NCBI RefSeq assembly: GCF_001421325.1
Contig: NZ_LMJY01000017.1
Coordinates: forward strand, 221,851-285,850
Source of the DNA: Novosphingobium sp. Leaf2
Lineage (GTDB): Bacteria; Pseudomonadota; Alphaproteobacteria; Sphingomonadales; Sphingomonadaceae
Direction: 5' to 3'
Length of the DNA stretch: 64,000 nucleotides
Position numbers and translations under genes: made by a program
Notes under the pieces: generated by a model
Databases searched by the model: none
What the model was told of the DNA's origin: nothing
Seen by the model: the letters and a program-made list of their open reading frames with translations, nothing else
Shown here: positions 40,894-49,789 of the stretch, in pieces
Layout of the letters: each line of letters begins with the position of its first letter
How positions within the stretch are numbered: position 1 is the stretch's first letter

Positions 40894-41675
40894 ACGCTCT
40901 CGTCCAAGTTCCAACGAACGGCCATGAGTTTCGCCAGTCCACGGACGCGGCCGGACTCTGCGGCGCGATTGTCAAGCAGACCGCCAAGAAAATTCAGGGT
41001 CGTGGTTACGTCACTGTCGAAGGCTGGCAGGCGATCGCAATTGCGCACGGTTGCGCAGCGTCCGCGCTCAATGTCGAACGCGTCAACGACGAAGGCATGT
41101 CCGGCTTTAAGTGCGTCGCCGTGGTGCGTCGCATGGATGACGGCAGGGAAATTGCCCAAGCAGAGGGTTTCCTCGGTGATGACGAGAACGTCTGGTCCAA
41201 GCGCCCGGTCTACGCTCGACGCGCTATGGTGCAGACGCGCGCGATTTCGCGCGCCTGCAGATCGGCTTTCGCGCACGTCGTAGTGATGATCGACGCCGGC
41301 CTGTCCACGACCCCGGCCGAGGAAGTGCCGGAAGGCGGATTCGTGGAGGCGCAATACACCGAGGTCCGGGAATCGGCCCGGCAACAGCAGTCAAAGCGAC
41401 AGCCCGCCACCGACGAAGGCATGCCGGCTGCAGCTTGGGCGAAACTGATCCAGTTGATTGAGGCTACCAACGCCGACACTGGAAAGATGCTCAAGCACTT
41501 CAATGTGGCGGATCTGAAAAAGCTCTCCCCAGCACAATACGATCAGGCAGTTGGCAAGCTCCAGAACGATCTGGCGGCCATGGCGAAAGCCAAAACCAAC
41601 CAGGCTGGCGAAGCACAATCCGACACCACAGCCGGCGAGTTCGACAACCTCGACGCCGCTTCGATCCCCTACTGA
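40890..41675 (+). CDS. recombination-associated protein, possible ssDNA-annealing type
   Basis: A 261-residue protein. Residues 30-140 (GYVTVEGWQAIAIAHGCAAS, WSKRPVYARRAMVQTRAISR, ACRSAFAHVVVMIDAG) resemble the central part of a phage recombination family with the RSMAQTRAxSKALR-like motif, sometimes compared with Rad52-type annealing proteins. The C-terminus is polar. It is followed by a coiled-coil protein, SSB, HNH and NinB, a typical recombination group. GTG start in a GTGA overlap. Annealing activity is inferred. Confidence 0.5.
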   Translation: MNALVQVPTNGHEFRQSTDAAGLCGAIVKQTAKKIQGRGYVTVEGWQAIAIAHGCAASALNVERVNDEGMSGFKCVAVVRRMDDGREIAQAEGFLGDDENVWSKRPVYARRAMVQTRAISRACRSAFAHVVVMIDAGLSTTPAEEVPEGGFVEAQYTEVRESARQQQSKRQPATDEGMPAAAWAKLIQLIEATNADTGKMLKHFNVADLKKLSPAQYDQAVGKLQNDLAAMAKAKTNQAGEAQSDTTAGEFDNLDAASIPY

Positions 41676-41689
41676 AAGGGCCCCGAACT

Positions 41690-42646
41690 ATGCTCTACAA
41701 ATCCAGCAAGGGCGACAAAGATATCGCCACCATGCCTCTGTCCTACGCGAAAAACGCCTTAAACAAGCTGACGCGCACCGAGCCAGAACGCATTGCCGAG
41801 ATTGAAGCGCTCCAGGCGCACGTCGATAAGCTCACTGCCGAGGCAACGGAGGTCGCGCTTAATCCGCCGGCACCGCGCCCGGCCGTGATTGGCGACAACA
41901 ACCCGCCACCCGACGAACAGGTTTCGGTTGATCCACAGTGGGCTGCCGTAAAGCTTCACCTCGACGACCTGCTGAGCGAGGCCCGCAACTGGGCGGACGG
42001 CGCGCAGATCACCACGCAGGGCCAGGCCGATGCCGTGGGCACCCTTCGCCAGCAGCTTCAGGACGGCATGAAGCTGGCCGACGAAGCGCGCATCGCGGAG
42101 AAGAAGCCGTTCGACGAGAAGATCGACGAAATCCAGACCCGCTACAACGCCTACATCGCCCCGCTCAAGAACAAGGTGCCGGGCACCGCAAGCAAGGCGG
42201 TATCGGCGCTGGGCAATGCCCTGACGGTCTGGCTCAACAAGCTGGAAGCCGAGAAGCGCGAGCGCGAACGCGTCGCCAAAGAAAAGGCGGATGAGATCGC
42301 CGCCGCCGCGATCGAGGCACACAAGGAAGCCGCGGCATCCAGCGACCTCGACGCGATCGACGAAGCCGCCGAACTTATGGCCGCTTCCGACCAGGCCGCC
42401 AAGACGCTCCGCTCGGTCGAGCGCGAGAAGGTGCAGGCCTTTGGCGAGAACCGGGCAATCGGCATGCGCTCGTACTGGAAGGCAGTTCCGGTCGAAGGCG
42501 AGGGTGGTAAGGCCCTGGTCCATTATGCCAAGCGCCAGCCCGACCGGGTGAAGGCTTTCCTGCAGCAGATGGCCGACGAAGACGTGCGCGCCGGCATCCG
42601 CGCCATCCCCGGCTTCACCGTCAACGAAGAACGAAAGGTCGCCTGA
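41690..42646 (+). CDS. coiled-coil protein of the recombination group
   Basis: A 318-residue protein. An N-terminal motif ([20 protein letters not shown]) is followed by a Pro-rich linker and long charged helices ([17 protein letters not shown], then [20 protein letters not shown]). The C-terminal 60 residues look globular ([28 protein letters not shown]). Proteins of this style are often found beside SSB in alphaproteobacterial phages. Function not assigned. Confidence 0.6.
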   Translation: MLYKSSKGDKDIATMPLSYAKNALNKLTRTEPERIAEIEALQAHVDKLTAEATEVALNPPAPRPAVIGDNNPPPDEQVSVDPQWAAVKLHLDDLLSEARNWADGAQITTQGQADAVGTLRQQLQDGMKLADEARIAEKKPFDEKIDEIQTRYNAYIAPLKNKVPGTASKAVSALGNALTVWLNKLEAEKRERERVAKEKADEIAAAAIEAHKEAAASSDLDAIDEAAELMAASDQAAKTLRSVEREKVQAFGENRAIGMRSYWKAVPVEGEGGKALVHYAKRQPDRVKAFLQQMADEDVRAGIRAIPGFTVNEERKVA

Positions 42647-42647
42647 C

Positions 42648-43136
42648 ATGGCCGGCAGCGTCAACAAGGTCATCATCGTCGGCAATCTGGGCGCTGACCC
42701 GGAGGTCAAGTCGTTCCAGAACGGCGGGCGCATTTGCAACCTGCGCATAGCTACGTCGGAAAGCTGGAAAGACCGAGCTACCGGGGAGAAGAAGGAGCGC
42801 ACCGAGTGGCACTCCGTCACCATCAACAGCGACGGCCTGGTCGGCGTGGCCGAACGCTTCCTGCGCAAGGGCTCCAAGGTCTACATCGAAGGCCAACTAC
42901 GCACCCGCAAGTGGCAGGATCAGACCGGCAATGACCGCTATACCACTGAAGTTTCCGTAGGCGGGGTCGGCGGCGTGCTGACCATGCTGGACGGCGCGCA
43001 GGGGAGCGAAGGCCGAAACGGGAATTCCCGTAACGACGACAAGGAAGTTTTCAACAGCAACAAAGGTGGCTGGCAAGACGGCAACAGCAATGCTGGCAGC
43101 GACTGGGGCGACCTTGATGACGAGATCCCCCTGTGA
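42648..43136 (+). CDS. ssb: single-stranded DNA-binding protein, second copy
   Basis: A 162-residue SSB. The OB fold ([40 protein letters not shown]) is similar to the minus-strand copy at 33764-34264 but clearly diverged. The tail ends DLDDEIPL, close to the normal DDDIPF tip. It lies within the recombination group, one base after the coiled-coil gene. Confidence 0.9.
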   Translation: MAGSVNKVIIVGNLGADPEVKSFQNGGRICNLRIATSESWKDRATGEKKERTEWHSVTINSDGLVGVAERFLRKGSKVYIEGQLRTRKWQDQTGNDRYTTEVSVGGVGGVLTMLDGAQGSEGRNGNSRNDDKEVFNSNKGGWQDGNSNAGSDWGDLDDEIPL

Positions 43137-43486
43137 TGGCCTTGCCTCGCCGCATCCCCAAGGAGCGCAACCGCTCCGAACGCAGGCGCTCACAAGCGCA
43201 TTGCACGTTCGTCCGGTCGCATCAGTGCTGCGTGCCGGGCTGCCAGGATATGCCGATTGAGGTTGCGCATGTTCGCGCCGGGTCGGACGCAGGCATGGGC
43301 CGGAAACCTTCGGACTGGTTCACCGTCAGCCTTTGCCGGGGGCACCATTCGGAGCAGCATCGCATCGGGGAAGGTCCCTTCGGTCGCGTCCATGGCATCG
43401 ATCTGCATACGCTCGCTGCCGAGTTCGCCGCCGCCAGCCCAAAGGCAGCGGAAATCCGTCTCCAGCAGAGAGGGCGCGCACGATGA
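43136..43486 (+). CDS. HNH-like nuclease, DUF968-type
   Basis: A 116-residue protein. A basic start, then FVRSHQCCVPGCQDMPIEVA (zinc Cys pair), HVRAGSDAGMGRKPSDWFTV and SLCRGHHSEQHRIGE, the arrangement of DUF968/HNH proteins found beside NinB in lambdoid recombination regions. It may process recombination intermediates. TGATG start after ssb. Confidence 0.75.
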   Translation: MALPRRIPKERNRSERRRSQAHCTFVRSHQCCVPGCQDMPIEVAHVRAGSDAGMGRKPSDWFTVSLCRGHHSEQHRIGEGPFGRVHGIDLHTLAAEFAAASPKAAEIRLQQRGRAR

Positions 43487-43881
43487 ACGGCCAGACCATC
43501 ATCCTGTCGAACCCGGCCAACCGGATACGTGCCCATCGCCTGATCGAAGCTGCGCCAGATCGCGCTGTGCTGAACGTGCGGGAGGCGAACCGAAGCAGCG
43601 ACCAGAACGCGAAGCTTTGGGCCATGCTGTCCGACGTGGCGCGGGCAAAGCCGGGCGGACGGGTGCTGACCACCGAGAACTGGAAGTGCCTGTTCATGAA
43701 CGCGGCGGGCTTCAACTGCACGTTCGTGCCCGCGCTGGACGGCACTGGCGTCGTGCCGCTGGGTTTCAAATCGAGCCGCCTGAACAAGGCAGAGTTCTCC
43801 GATCTGATCGAAGCAATTTACCAATTCGGTGCCCAACATGGCGTCGAGTGGACTGATCCTGCCGAAAGGAAAGCAGCATGA
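43483..43881 (+). CDS. ninB: NinB-like recombination protein
   Basis: A 132-residue protein matching lambda NinB/Orf: NQ-type helical start (RAHRLIEAAPDRAVLNVREA), SSDQNAKLWAMLSDVARAKP and NWKCLFMNAAGFNC. Lambda Orf binds SSB-coated ssDNA and helps RecA-type or Red recombination. Its neighbours SSB and HNH fit that role. ATGA overlap with the HNH gene. Confidence 0.85.
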   Translation: MNGQTIILSNPANRIRAHRLIEAAPDRAVLNVREANRSSDQNAKLWAMLSDVARAKPGGRVLTTENWKCLFMNAAGFNCTFVPALDGTGVVPLGFKSSRLNKAEFSDLIEAIYQFGAQHGVEWTDPAERKAA

Positions 43882-43943
43882 CCCCGGCCATCGAACTACA
43901 GCAGGCGCTTGATTTGAGGGCGCGTGAGTTGGGGGAAGGGTGA
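43878..43943 (+). CDS. 21-residue micropeptide
   Basis: MTPAIELQQALDLRARELGE followed by G: one amphipathic helix. Its ATG overlaps the ninB stop (ATGA), and its stop overlaps the next ATG (TGATG). It may be a coupling peptide that carries ribosomes to the next gene. Confidence 0.45.
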   Translation: MTPAIELQQALDLRARELGEG

Positions 43944-44221
43944 TGGAGCAGATCGGCTATTCATTCACTTGTGGCATGATCAGGGCAATTGCTGTCTTTT
44001 CCATCGCCTTGCTCGTTTTCACTGCAGCTACCAGACTGACATTTCGGTATTTTAGCATAGGCTACGATGAGACGGACAACAAGGCGACCGGAGAACGGTC
44101 GGGCCTCCGCATCTACACCGACCATGCGACTGGCTGCCAATACATTGCCACCAGCAACGGAAATCTGACGCCGCGCATAAATGCGGATGGTGCCCACATC
44201 TGCAAGGAGCCGACCCCATGA
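43943..44221 (+). CDS. membrane-anchored DUF6440-like protein
   Basis: A 92-residue protein. A membrane helix (about 12-30, MIRAIAVFSIALLVFTAATR) is followed by RSGLRIYTDHATGCQYIATS and NGNLTPRINADG, the pattern of the small DUF6440 domain. The function of that domain is unknown. TGATG start. Confidence 0.65.
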   Translation: MEQIGYSFTCGMIRAIAVFSIALLVFTAATRLTFRYFSIGYDETDNKATGERSGLRIYTDHATGCQYIATSNGNLTPRINADGAHICKEPTP

Positions 44222-44574
44222 CCACCACCAGCGCGGGGGAGATTGTGGGCGTGACCGAGGGGGATCGGCGGGCGATGATCGCGTACGAATCGCTGTCGGC
44301 TATCCCGTTGTCTCCGGGGTTCATCGCGGAAATTTTGGAGGGCCGACACGACGGCATAGGTCGCATCCAGTTAATCGCTCGCCATCGTCTCGCGGCCTTG
44401 GAGGATGCGGCGAGGGCTTGTGAACAGCAGGCCCGCGATTTCCTTTCGCCGCAATACGCGACTGGGCAGCCGGCGTCATCGATCAGCGAGCGGTTCGCTT
44501 GTTCTGAGTGCGCCACCGCCATCCGCGCCCTCAAATCGCCACCTCCCGCCAGCAGCGAGGAGCCTTCTGTATGA
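44218..44574 (+). CDS. hypothetical protein
   Basis: A 118-residue helical protein (VTEGDRRAMIAYESLSAIPL, then RHRLAALEDAARACEQQARD) with a Cys pair near CSEC. ATGA overlaps at both ends. Function unknown. Confidence 0.6.
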   Translation: MTTTSAGEIVGVTEGDRRAMIAYESLSAIPLSPGFIAEILEGRHDGIGRIQLIARHRLAALEDAARACEQQARDFLSPQYATGQPASSISERFACSECATAIRALKSPPPASSEEPSV

Positions 44575-44762
44575 GGGGCACTCTGAAAATCCGCCAGATC
44601 GTCGTCGAAACGGACGACGGCGGCTTGCACTGTGTTTCTTTGGATCAGGACCGCTTGGACTTCCTTGTGGCCTTTATCCAGACCCTATCAGAAGGCCCAA
44701 TCCGCCTCGTCAAGCTGCCGACCGACGTGAAGATGCGGCCTATCAAGGACATGGACCCATGA
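44571..44762 (+). CDS. small hypothetical protein
   Basis: A 63-residue protein (MRGTLKIRQIVVETDDGGLH, then CVSLDQDRLDFLVAFIQTL), probably one sheet and one helix. ATGA overlaps at both ends. Confidence 0.6.
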   Translation: MRGTLKIRQIVVETDDGGLHCVSLDQDRLDFLVAFIQTLSEGPIRLVKLPTDVKMRPIKDMDP

Positions 44763-45196
44763 CCGACAAGCAAACCCTGCTCGATCTGGCTGAGCGTTGT
44801 GAGGCTGCGATGGGGGCGGATCGGGAGTTGGATGCTCTGATTGCGGCCACCTGTAGATTTTTCCCGCGCTATGTCGGCTACATTTGGAAAGCGGGCCTTC
44901 GCGCCAACGTTCCCGAAGTTGGCCGTGTCGAATGTCATACAAAAATCGGCGCGGGCGGGCTACACTATTCCGCCGCGAAGTTCACCGCTTCCCTCGACGC
45001 CGCGATGACGCTGGTGCCCGAGGGCTGGAAACTACGCCAGATGGCGTTCAGTGCGCCGTGTGCTGATGACCGCAGCTGGCACCTGAATTTGCACGGGGGC
45101 AAAGTCGGAGAACATCACCTTGTCGGTCGCGGCAAAACCCCCGAACTCGCCCTCTGTGCAGCAGCCCTACGCGCTCGGGCGGGAGGTGGGGTGTGA
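44759..45196 (+). CDS. hypothetical protein, Phage ABA sandwich-like
   Basis: A 145-residue protein. KFTASLDAAMTLVPEGWKLR followed by a strand-rich region and GRGKTPELALCAAALRA resembles the small phage ABA-sandwich domain. Function unknown. ATGA start and GTGA end. Confidence 0.6.
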   Translation: MTDKQTLLDLAERCEAAMGADRELDALIAATCRFFPRYVGYIWKAGLRANVPEVGRVECHTKIGAGGLHYSAAKFTASLDAAMTLVPEGWKLRQMAFSAPCADDRSWHLNLHGGKVGEHHLVGRGKTPELALCAAALRARAGGGV

Positions 45197-45507
45197 GGGC
45201 GCATCCTCCCGATCTCCAGCGCAAGTTCGACAAAAAGCTGGACGAGCGCAAGACCATCCAGTTGTCGCCAGAGGAAATGGACCTCCTCGTCGAATGCGGA
45301 GCCTACGACGCGATTGTTAAGGCAGCTCAGGAATTCAGGAAAGCACAATGCCGAGAACGAAGCGCCCGAAGCCGCTCTATCAGCGCGGCCAGTTCTCCCT
45401 CTACCCCCGCGCCGGACGCAATCCGGAAATCGTCTGGTACGACGACACCGCAAAGCGCGAACGAAGCGCTAGCGCGGGCACAAGCGATATTGAGCAAGCC
45501 AAACTAG
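45193..45507 (+). CDS. hypothetical protein overlapping the integrase start
   Basis: A 104-residue frame with GTG start in a GTGA overlap. The first 50 residues (DLQRKFDKKLDERKTIQLSP, EEMDLLVECGAYDAIVKAAQ) read as a real helical protein. The last 52, Ser/Ala/Arg-rich, overlap the integrase gene by 160 bases in another frame and may be a low-constraint tail. Confidence 0.55.
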   Translation: MRAHPPDLQRKFDKKLDERKTIQLSPEEMDLLVECGAYDAIVKAAQEFRKAQCRERSARSRSISAASSPSTPAPDAIRKSSGTTTPQSANEALARAQAILSKPN

Positions 45508-46598
45508 CGCTCGATCGCAAATACCTACAGGCGCATGGGGGCCATTACTGCCCTCGTTGTGGACAGGCAACGGATGGGGAAGTCGCAGCCTTGCTGCTGA
45601 GCGCGATAACCGATTACATGCTCAAGAATGAGCATCAGGCAGGATATGTCCGATCGACCAAACCTCGCTTGTCAAAGGTCATAGAATACATAGCGGCGAC
45701 CGATCCCGCCGTCACCGTGCCGGCCGTCACCCCGCAATGGGTCGAGAAGTTCCGCCGCTGGTTGGCCGCGCAGCCTGTCGTCAACAAGGCGGGCGCAATC
45801 GTCAGGGATCGCTCGCCAGGCGGGATAGAGGGCTGCGTTCTCCAGTTGGCGGCAGTTATCAACTCTACCACCGGGCATAAGGCGCAGTTTAAGGCCCGTT
45901 CGGTCAAGGATCTGGCGCGTTCGCCCGTCTACCGCGCCGACGTCGATACGCTCGCCGCCATGTTTCGGTTCTGCCTCTACCCCGAGGCTAAGCCCAAGCA
46001 GAGGTGGTCCGCCAAGGTAGCGCAGGTAATTGTCGAGGGCCGAACCAATCTCCTGCGGTATTTGCGCGCCGCCGTCACCACGTGGGCAAGGCCGGATGCC
46101 ATCTACGATCTGCGAGCCAAGGGGCAATGGTACAAGGATGCCGGCGTGCTGGCATTGAACAGGCCGGGTCGGGTGCAAACCAAGAAGTACCGCCCATCCA
46201 TTCCCGTCGCACGCCAGTTTAAGCCGTGGCTAGACGAGGCGATGGAGCGGGAGAACTATCTGCCCGTTAGTACGATTCGCCACACGTGGGATGCCATGCG
46301 CACGCATATCGGCCTACCTGGCGAAGCGGAGGCGGGCGAAAAACTGATACGTCGCAGCGTGTCCACGATCTGCCGCCGCTACATCGGAGAGGCGAATTGG
46401 GCGCAAGGGGAAATGATGCTCGGCCACCGCAAGGCGAGCATATCGGACATCTACGCGCTACCTGATCCGGCTAATCTTGGGCTCGCGCTGGAAGCAACAG
46501 AGCGCCTGATTGACGAGATCGAATCGCGTGTTCCAGGGGCATTTACCGCGTCGTTACCGCGCGATAACGCTATACGCCCTTCGCTGAGGGTGGTATAA
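45348..46598 (+). CDS. int: prophage tyrosine integrase
   Basis: A 416-residue site-specific recombinase. Residues 1-90 include an arm-type DNA-binding start and a C-x2-C pair (HYCPRCGQ). A core-binding helical domain follows to about 200. Catalytic candidates are Arg248 (WARPDAIYDL), Arg335 (box II reads KLIR, with Lys332 where His is usual), His360 (MLGHRKAS) and Tyr369 (SDIYALPD). The gene ends 28 bases from the 3' end of tRNA-Gly, the probable integration site. It is the last gene of the rightward arm. Confidence 0.85.
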   Translation: MPRTKRPKPLYQRGQFSLYPRAGRNPEIVWYDDTAKRERSASAGTSDIEQAKLALDRKYLQAHGGHYCPRCGQATDGEVAALLLSAITDYMLKNEHQAGYVRSTKPRLSKVIEYIAATDPAVTVPAVTPQWVEKFRRWLAAQPVVNKAGAIVRDRSPGGIEGCVLQLAAVINSTTGHKAQFKARSVKDLARSPVYRADVDTLAAMFRFCLYPEAKPKQRWSAKVAQVIVEGRTNLLRYLRAAVTTWARPDAIYDLRAKGQWYKDAGVLALNRPGRVQTKKYRPSIPVARQFKPWLDEAMERENYLPVSTIRHTWDAMRTHIGLPGEAEAGEKLIRRSVSTICRRYIGEANWAQGEMMLGHRKASISDIYALPDPANLGLALEATERLIDEIESRVPGAFTASLPRDNAIRPSLRVV

Positions 46599-46626
46599 AA
46601 GCTAAGGTTTCTGCTGGATTTGGTGC

Positions 46627-46655
46627 TGGAGCGGGTGAAGGGAATCGAACCCTCG
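46627..46655. other. probable prophage attachment site (one end)
   Basis: The 3' part of tRNA-Gly lies next to the integrase gene, the usual place for a phage core sequence. The other copy would be beyond base 1 and cannot be seen, so the exact core is unknown. Confidence 0.5.
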
Positions 46656-46700
46656 TATTCAGCTTGGGAAGCTGCTGCTCTACCATTGAGCTACACCCGC
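46627..46700 (-). tRNA. tRNA-Gly (TCC anticodon)
   Basis: A complete cloverleaf on the minus strand: acceptor GCGGGTG/CACCCGC, D arm with AGCTCAATGGTAGAGC, anticodon loop CTTCCCAAG (TCC), T arm GGGTTCGATTCCC, and an encoded CCA. Its 3' end faces the prophage. Confidence 0.95.
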
Positions 46701-46818
46701 GCGCCGGGGGCCGCATGACATGCAGGGGTGTTCGCGTCAATCGGGTTTGCGGTCGATCAGGCGCTCTTGGCGCTGGTGGGTGGTTGAAACGCCGGTTGGG
46801 CGGGTTCAAGATGCGGCG

Positions 46819-47235
46819 ATGAGACAGGAAACCACCATCCTTGCGTTCGATACGACCGGTCGGGGATTCACCGATGTTACCCGCGCCGTTGCCAGATGGC
46901 TGGACGATACCGGTATCGCGGAAGGACTGCTGACGTTGCTGTGCCGCCATACCTCCGCCTCGCTGGTGATCCAGGAAAACGCGGCGCCTGAGGTTCGCAC
47001 CGATCTGGCCGCCTGGCTGGACCGGATCGCGCCCGAAGACCATCGCTACGCGCATGACGATGAAGGGCCGGACGACATGCCTGCTCACCTGAAAGCCACG
47101 CTGACGGGCGTGAACGTGCAGGTGCCGGTGATCGGCGGGCGGCTCTCGCTGGGCACGTGGCAGGCGATCTATCTTGCCGAACATCGCCGGATGCCGCATC
47201 GTCGCCAGATTGCCGCTCACCTGATCGGCGCATGA
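46819..47235 (+). CDS. yjbQ: YjbQ family protein (UPF0047)
   Basis: A 138-residue protein. CRHTSASLVIQENAAPEVRT, then HRYAHDDEGPDDMPAHLKAT and LGTWQAIYLAEHR, are the conserved blocks of the YjbQ family, small trimeric proteins with reported weak thiamine-phosphate synthase activity. The ATG at 46819 gives the family's usual length. It is the first chromosomal gene after the prophage. Confidence 0.9.
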   Translation: MRQETTILAFDTTGRGFTDVTRAVARWLDDTGIAEGLLTLLCRHTSASLVIQENAAPEVRTDLAAWLDRIAPEDHRYAHDDEGPDDMPAHLKATLTGVNVQVPVIGGRLSLGTWQAIYLAEHRRMPHRRQIAAHLIGA

Positions 47236-47260
47236 AGTCAGGGACTGTCATGAACCTGCC

Positions 47261-48118
47261 ATGGGTGACCGCATGAGCGCAGATGCTATTCCTGGAGATG
47301 TGCCAAGCGGCGATCTGGTGAGACGCCACCGGCTGTCCACCCGGGTATGGCACGCGATCAACGCGCTCACCCTGCTGGTCCTGCTGATGAGCGGTCTGAT
47401 GATCTTCAACGCTCATCCGCGCCTGTATTGGGGCGAGTATGGCGCCAATCCGGACTATGCGTGGTTGCGCGTGGGTTCGGCACGGTCCGGCCCTGTGGAG
47501 CAGGGGTATCTGCAGGTAGGCAGGCAGCGGTGGGACACCACCGGTAAGCTCGGGCTGTGGAAGGACGGCGATGGGCGCGTGCAGCGCCGCGCGGTTCCTG
47601 GCTGGGCGACGATCCCCTCGCGCTATAGCCTGGCGGTGGCGCGGATCTGGCATCTCGCGTTTGCGTGGGTACTGGCGCTGGGGCTGCTGGCATATCTCGT
47701 GCGCTCGCTGGTGAACCGCCATCTGCAGCGCGACATCCACATCACCCGTGGTGAGTGGCGTCCAGCGCATCTGTGGCAGGACGTGCGCGATCATGCGCGG
47801 CTGCGCTTTCCGACCGGGCAAGCCGCGCGGCGGTACTCCGTGCTGCAGAAGATCGCCTATGCCGCCGTCTTGTTCGTGCTACTGCCGCTGATGATCCTGA
47901 CCGGCCTTGCCATGTCGCCAGGTACGGATGCGTGGCTGCCGGTCAGTGAAGTGCTGGGCGGTCGCCAGTCTGCACGCTCGGTGCATTTCCTGTGTGCCGG
48001 CGCGCTGGTGGGCTTCTTTGTGGTGCACATGGTAATGGTGGTGCTGGCAGGACCGCTCAACGAGGTGCGCAGTATCGTTACCGGCTGGTATCGCCTGCCA
48101 AAGGAGCGCAGGCCATGA
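47261..48118 (+). CDS. membrane cytochrome b subunit
   Basis: A 285-residue four-helix protein of the cytochrome b561/thiosulfate-reductase cytochrome type. His residues in or next to the hydrophobic segments (STRVWHAINALTLLVLLMSG, RIWHLAFAWVLALGLLAYLV, CAGALVGFFVVHMVMVVLAG) could ligate two hemes. It overlaps the molybdoenzyme gene by four bases, so it probably passes electrons between that enzyme and the quinone pool. A start at 47273 (MSADAIP) is equally possible. Confidence 0.8.
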   Translation: MGDRMSADAIPGDVPSGDLVRRHRLSTRVWHAINALTLLVLLMSGLMIFNAHPRLYWGEYGANPDYAWLRVGSARSGPVEQGYLQVGRQRWDTTGKLGLWKDGDGRVQRRAVPGWATIPSRYSLAVARIWHLAFAWVLALGLLAYLVRSLVNRHLQRDIHITRGEWRPAHLWQDVRDHARLRFPTGQAARRYSVLQKIAYAAVLFVLLPLMILTGLAMSPGTDAWLPVSEVLGGRQSARSVHFLCAGALVGFFVVHMVMVVLAGPLNEVRSIVTGWYRLPKERRP

Positions 48119-48876
48119 CGCTGATCGTAACCCGGCGCGGCCTGATCCAGACCGGCATGATCGGCGCGGGCAGCTTGCTGCTGCCCGGCTGTGACAAGAT
48201 CGCGCAGAACCCTGCGGTCCTCGATACGCTGGGCCAATCGGAAAAGCTTCACCGGCTGACCCAGCGCGCGCTCGGCCGCAATGCGCTGGCCCGTGAATAC
48301 CGCGAATCGGAAATGTCCCCGGTTTTTCGCGCCAACGGCAGCCGCGAAGTGGTCGATCCGGCGTATCGCGCGCAGTTGGCGCAGGGCTTTGCGAACTGGG
48401 CCTTGCGGATCGACGGACTGGTGGAGCAGCCGCTGGCGATCCCGTTGCACGCGCTGCGCACGATGCCCCAGCGCGCCCAGATTACCCGTCACGATTGTGT
48501 AGAAGGGTGGAGCGCGATCGGGCGCTGGCAGGGGCCGCGCCTGTCGATGTTGCTCGATATCGCCGGGCTCAAACCTGCCGCGCGCTATCTCGTGTTCCAT
48601 TGCGCGGACCGGTATCTGGGCAAACCGTACTACGAATCGATCGACTTGGTCGACGCATTCCATCCGCAAACGATCCTGGCGTGGGCGATGAATGGCAAGC
48701 CATTGGAAGAAGCGCACGGCGCGCCATTGCGCCTGCGGGTGGAGCGCCAGCTGGGCTACAAGCACGCCAAGTTCGTTAGCCGGATCGAGGCGGTGGCCTC
48801 GCTCGCAGGCCTGTATGGCGGCAAGGGCGGGTATTGGGAGGACGCCGAAGCGTACGCGTGGTACGCTGGCATCTGA
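48115..48876 (+). CDS. molybdopterin-dependent oxidoreductase, Tat lipoprotein
   Basis: A 253-residue enzyme of the sulfite oxidase/YedY fold. Twin arginines (TRRGL, 6-10) and a hydrophobic stretch end in LLPGC with Cys26, so it looks like a Tat-exported lipoprotein. Cys128 in TRHDCVEGWSAIGRW is the conserved molybdenum ligand. The family acts in the periplasm on sulfite or oxidised methionine, often with a membrane cytochrome b, here the gene upstream. The substrate is unknown. Confidence 0.85.
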   Translation: MTLIVTRRGLIQTGMIGAGSLLLPGCDKIAQNPAVLDTLGQSEKLHRLTQRALGRNALAREYRESEMSPVFRANGSREVVDPAYRAQLAQGFANWALRIDGLVEQPLAIPLHALRTMPQRAQITRHDCVEGWSAIGRWQGPRLSMLLDIAGLKPAARYLVFHCADRYLGKPYYESIDLVDAFHPQTILAWAMNGKPLEEAHGAPLRLRVERQLGYKHAKFVSRIEAVASLAGLYGGKGGYWEDAEAYAWYAGI

Positions 48877-48993
48877 TCATCGCGGACACCTGAAGGCGCG
48901 CGGTTGCGGCCAACTTGCATCATTCGCGACGGAACGCGCCGCGCGATGGATGGTTTGCCTTGCCTTGTAATCGCGTTGCCACAATAAAGCGCG

Positions 48994-49668
48994 ATGCACG
49001 AAAACAGGATAATTCCGCCCGCGCGAATCCAACGTAACGTCCTCGCGATCGGGGAACGGCGGGTGTTGAACTGGCTTTGTGCCCGCACTCCTAGCTGGGT
49101 AAAGCCAGATATGCTCACGGCCCTTGGCATGTTCGGGGCGCTGCTGATCTTCGCGGGATACACGACGAGCCTTTTGAACGAGGACTGGCTGTGGCTGTGC
49201 ATGCCCGGCTACCTGCTGCACTGGGTAGGCGATTCGATGGACGGCAGCCTGGCCCGCTTCCGTCACATTGAGCGCCCGCGCTACGGCTATTTCCTCGATC
49301 ACAGCTGTGATGGTCTGGCGACGTTCCTGATCCTGCTGGGCATCGGCCTCAGCCCTTACGTGCGGCTGGAAGTGGCCCTGATCGCGATGATCGGCTACCT
49401 GTTGCTGTGCATCCATACCTTCCTGGCTGTACGCGTGCTGGGCGAAATGCGCCTCTCGTATCTGAATGCCGGGCCCACCGAACTACGGGTGATCCTGGTC
49501 TCCCTGACATTCGCGATGCTGCTTTTCGGAGACAAGCAGCGCGACATGACCGCGATGACGGGGTTTGATTGGTTCGTGGGCGGCGTCGGTCTGGTGTTGA
49601 TCGGACTGTTTGTGGTGCAGACCGCCAGTGCGGTGCGGCGTTTGGCGCGGATAGAACCCGCGCTGTGA
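48994..49668 (+). CDS. CDP-alcohol phosphatidyltransferase
   Basis: A 224-residue membrane enzyme. The family motif is visible: GDSMDGSLARFRHIERPRYG followed by YFLDHSCD, with its four Asp residues binding metal and the CDP group. Hydrophobic segments before and after give about five membrane helices. It would make a phospholipid from CDP-diacylglycerol or a CDP-alcohol; the acceptor cannot be told from sequence. Confidence 0.85.
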   Translation: MHENRIIPPARIQRNVLAIGERRVLNWLCARTPSWVKPDMLTALGMFGALLIFAGYTTSLLNEDWLWLCMPGYLLHWVGDSMDGSLARFRHIERPRYGYFLDHSCDGLATFLILLGIGLSPYVRLEVALIAMIGYLLLCIHTFLAVRVLGEMRLSYLNAGPTELRVILVSLTFAMLLFGDKQRDMTAMTGFDWFVGGVGLVLIGLFVVQTASAVRRLARIEPAL

Positions 49669-49789
49669 CGCGGCTTTAATCGGGCTGGGGGTCGGGCGTG
49701 CGCAACCTCACGCCGTTTTGTGTCTTTGTGTGTTTGACGGGGCGGCGATGTATATCGTCGCGCGTCGCTCCAAACATGGGAGACCACAC

